This document shows, piece by piece, positions 5,163 through 6,933 of a stretch of DNA of 6,933 nucleotides. A program made the position numbers and the translations under genes. The notes beneath the pieces were generated by a model. It did no database searches. It worked only from the letters and a program-made list of their open reading frames with translations, and was not told the DNA's origin. The stretch spans positions 1 through 6,933 of the forward strand of contig JAQGHP010000681.1 in the NCBI GenBank assembly GCA_028288775.1, written 5' to 3'. How positions within the stretch are numbered: the stretch's first letter is position 1; every line of letters starts with the position of its first letter. This DNA is from Phycisphaerales bacterium. GTDB taxonomy: Bacteria; Planctomycetota; Phycisphaerae; Tepidisphaerales; Tepidisphaeraceae.

Positions 5163-6218
5163 ATGAAACTTTCCGACCTCACGAATCACGCCGGCGAATG
5201 GCTCCGTGGAAACGGGCCCATGAGCGAAATTGTTATTTCTTCGCGCATCCGTCTGGCACGCAACGTCAACGGTTTTCCGTTCCTTACCCGCTGCACGCGC
5301 CATCAGCGCCAGGCCTTGGAACACAAGGTTCGCGACACGATCCTCGCCGCCGACCTATCGCCCGAAGTCCTTTATGTCGATCTCGACAACGCCCCCGAAA
5401 TGGACCGGCAGCTCCTCGTCGAGCGGCACCTCATCAGCAAGCCGCACGCCGGCGCCGAAGGCGCGCGGGGCGTGGCCGTCGCGGAAAATGAAACTCTGTC
5501 GGTGATGGTGAACGAGGAGGACCACCTTCGCATCCAGTGCCTCCGCTCGGGCCTCCAGCTCGAAGAGGCGTGGGAGCAGATCAACAAGGTGGACGACCGG
5601 CTTGAATCCGCCCTCGACTGGTCCTTCCATCCGCGCTTCGGCTACCTGACGGCCTGCCCGACCAACGTCGGCACCGGCATCCGCGTAAGCGTGATGCTCC
5701 ACCTGCCCGCCCTCAAGCTTACCGGCGAGATAGAGAAGCTCTTCCGCGCCGCCAAGGACATGCGCCTGGCCGTCCGCGGCCTGTATGGCGAAGGCACCGA
5801 AGCCACCGGCGACTTCTACCAGATCAGCAATCAGACCACCCTGGGCAAGCCCGAAGACGAGATCATCAGCGATTTCAAGCACGCGATCGTCCCCAAGATT
5901 ATTGAGTGGGAACAACACGCCCGCCGCACGCTGCGCGACGACCGCACCGTGCAGCTCGACGATAAAGTCGGCCGGGCCGTGGGCCTGCTCCGCTCCGCCC
6001 GCCTGATTGCCAGCGAGGAGACCCTTCTTCTGCTCAGCCACCTCCGCATGGGCGTACACCTGGGCCGCGTGAAAGACATCGACCTGCGAACCATCAACGA
6101 ACTGTTCCTGCTCACCCAGCCCGCGCACCTGCAACGCATTCAGGGCCGCAAGCTCGAAGGTGACGTACGCCGGGCCGTTCGTGCCGACTACATCCGCCAA
6201 AAACTAGGCGTGTCATAG
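5163..6218 (+). CDS. mcsB: Protein-arginine kinase McsB
   Basis: The 351-residue protein is an ATP:guanido phosphotransferase homologue of the bacterial McsB type, which phosphorylates arginine side chains in proteins; in Bacillus this tags substrates for ClpCP. Visible motifs are SSRIRLARN (26-34, nucleotide binding), NEEDHLRIQ (117-125, catalytic acidic region), CPTNVGTG (165-172, active-site Cys165 and loop), and GEGTEATGDFYQISNQ (209-224). The C-terminal region typical of McsB and absent from creatine/arginine kinases follows, with DKVGRAVGLLRSAR (267-280) and LSHLRMGVHLG (291-301). Length is that of standard McsB. The ATG at 5163 reproduces the family's N-terminus (GEWLRGNGP before the SSRIR block); the internal ATG at 5220 would remove it. 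No Shine-Dalgarno sequence precedes the start: the 15 bases after the hairpin are C/A-rich. No clpC or ctsR lies beside the pair here, unlike the ctsR-mcsA-mcsB-clpC operon of Firmicutes. Confidence 0.95.
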   Translation: MKLSDLTNHAGEWLRGNGPMSEIVISSRIRLARNVNGFPFLTRCTRHQRQALEHKVRDTILAADLSPEVLYVDLDNAPEMDRQLLVERHLISKPHAGAEGARGVAVAENETLSVMVNEEDHLRIQCLRSGLQLEEAWEQINKVDDRLESALDWSFHPRFGYLTACPTNVGTGIRVSVMLHLPALKLTGEIEKLFRAAKDMRLAVRGLYGEGTEATGDFYQISNQTTLGKPEDEIISDFKHAIVPKIIEWEQHARRTLRDDRTVQLDDKVGRAVGLLRSARLIASEETLLLLSHLRMGVHLGRVKDIDLRTINELFLLTQPAHLQRIQGRKLEGDVRRAVRADYIRQKLGVS

Positions 6219-6270
6219 CAGTTGGGCGCGCCTGCGTGACACCGCTCGCGCATCGATCGACAATACCGAG

Positions 6271-6933
6271 ATGCCCGTCGCCGATCTCATCCCCGAACTG
6301 AAGCAAATCCTCCCGACCGGCGGAATTCTTACCGACCCTGCCGAGCTCTTCGTCTACGAATCCGATGGCTTTACCATCGCCAAAGCCCGCCCCGCGGCGG
6401 TCGTTTTCCCCACTTCCACCGATCACGTCGTCGCCATCGTCAAAGTGCTCGCCCGGCACGACGTGCAAATCGTTCCACGGGGATCGGGCACGGGGCTGGC
6501 GGGCGGTTGCGTTGCGTTTGAGAACGGCGTGATCGTCTCCACCACGCGGATGAACCGCATTCTCTCCATCGACCTGGAAAACCGCGTAGCCCACGTCGAG
6601 GCGGGCGTGCGCAACACGCAGCTTTCGGAAGCCACGGCACTTCTGCCCGGCGGCCTGGGATTCCACTTCGCCCCCGACCCCAGCAGTCAGCGCGCCAGCA
6701 CCATCGGCGGAAACGCCGCCACCAACGCGGGGGGAATCCACACCCTCAAAGACTTCGTCTCCTCGAACCACGTGCTGGGCCTCGAGATGGTCCTGCCAGA
6801 TGGTCAAGTGCTCGAAGCGGGCGCAAAATCTGGCGCGTATGAGCCCGGCGCCTTTGACCTGCCCGGCCTGATTTGCGGCTCCGAAGGCACGTTCGGCATC
6901 ATCACCCGGTTATGGGTGCGCTTGGTACCCCGC
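6271..6933 (+). CDS. FAD-linked oxidase, GlcD/D-lactate dehydrogenase type (partial, 3' end cut)
   Basis: The first 221 codons are open to the window edge. The product is a VAO-type FAD-binding protein: the N-terminal segment resembles glycolate oxidase subunit GlcD (LTDPAELFVYESDGF, about 21-35). PRGSGTGLAGG (69-79) is the FAD pyrophosphate loop. GFHFAPDPSSQ followed by STIGGNAATNAGG lies at about 130-154, and GSEGTFGIIT at 203-212. These enzymes oxidise glycolate, D-lactate or related 2-hydroxyacids, often with a GlcE/GlcF partner or a fused Fe-S domain. The missing C-terminal half holds the substrate-binding domain, so the substrate cannot be told. The ATG at 6271 gives the usual short N-terminus; only a weak purine patch precedes it. 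It begins 52 bases after mcsB on the same strand, with no visible terminator between. Confidence 0.9.
   Translation, partial: MPVADLIPELKQILPTGGILTDPAELFVYESDGFTIAKARPAAVVFPTSTDHVVAIVKVLARHDVQIVPRGSGTGLAGGCVAFENGVIVSTTRMNRILSIDLENRVAHVEAGVRNTQLSEATALLPGGLGFHFAPDPSSQRASTIGGNAATNAGGIHTLKDFVSSNHVLGLEMVLPDGQVLEAGAKSGAYEPGAFDLPGLICGSEGTFGIITRLWVRLVPR

Noticed and set aside
5355..6200. 281-codon open frame on the - strand across mcsB
   Set aside because: It is the mirror of a high-GC coding frame; the + strand frame carries all the McsB motifs.
6112..6807. 231-codon - strand frame opposite the GlcD-type gene
   Set aside because: The + strand frame shows the FAD-binding motifs of the VAO family; the - strand product has no recognisable feature.

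Overview
The window is a GC-rich, densely coded piece of bacterial chromosome with nine protein genes: eight complete and one cut by the right edge. No tRNA, rRNA, insertion sequence or CRISPR array is visible. The mix of genes (an McsA/McsB protein-arginine kinase pair outside an obvious Firmicutes setting, a LarB/LarE pair, a Rieske protein with a DUF2231 membrane domain, an unusual PTPS-family protein) and the strong G/C third-position bias suggest a Planctomycetota or similar PVC/environmental lineage. This is an inference from gene content, not a proven assignment.

Left part (1-2299, + strand): a small membrane-anchored protein of unknown function is followed by two tandem DUF2231 membrane proteins. 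The second carries a C-terminal Rieske [2Fe-2S] domain with intact ligands. The two DUF2231 proteins share near-identical signature segments and look like a duplication followed by a domain fusion. They probably form a small membrane redox unit of unknown partner.

Middle (2313-3957, - strand): larB and larE overlap by 8 bases and converge on the Rieske gene with only 13 bases between stop codons. LarB and LarE carry out the first and the sulfur-insertion steps of nickel-pincer (NPN) cofactor synthesis. LarC and the racemase LarA are not in the window. A divergent intergenic region (3958-4099) separates larB from a + strand 6-pyruvoyltetrahydropterin synthase family gene. That protein lacks the QueD catalytic Cys, has a PTPS-III-like ExxHGH motif, and also lacks the usual Asp-His pair.

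Right part (4482-6933, + strand): a good sigma70-type promoter (TTGACG-N17-TACGAT) drives mcsA, followed by mcsB. Between them lies the most striking non-coding element of the window: a 28-bp, almost perfect inverted repeat whose arms are built from heptamers of the type TTGCTGG/CCAGCAA. It ends 15 bases before the mcsB start, which has no Shine-Dalgarno sequence. McsB phosphorylates protein arginines and McsA activates it; in Firmicutes the mark targets proteins to ClpCP. No ctsR or clpC is in the window. The last gene is the N-terminal two-fifths or so of a GlcD-type FAD-dependent 2-hydroxyacid dehydrogenase.

No complete new system can be demonstrated. The best candidates for a second look are the mcsA-mcsB hairpin repeat, the atypical PTPS active site, the duplicated DUF2231/Rieske unit and the possible structured leader of mcsA.
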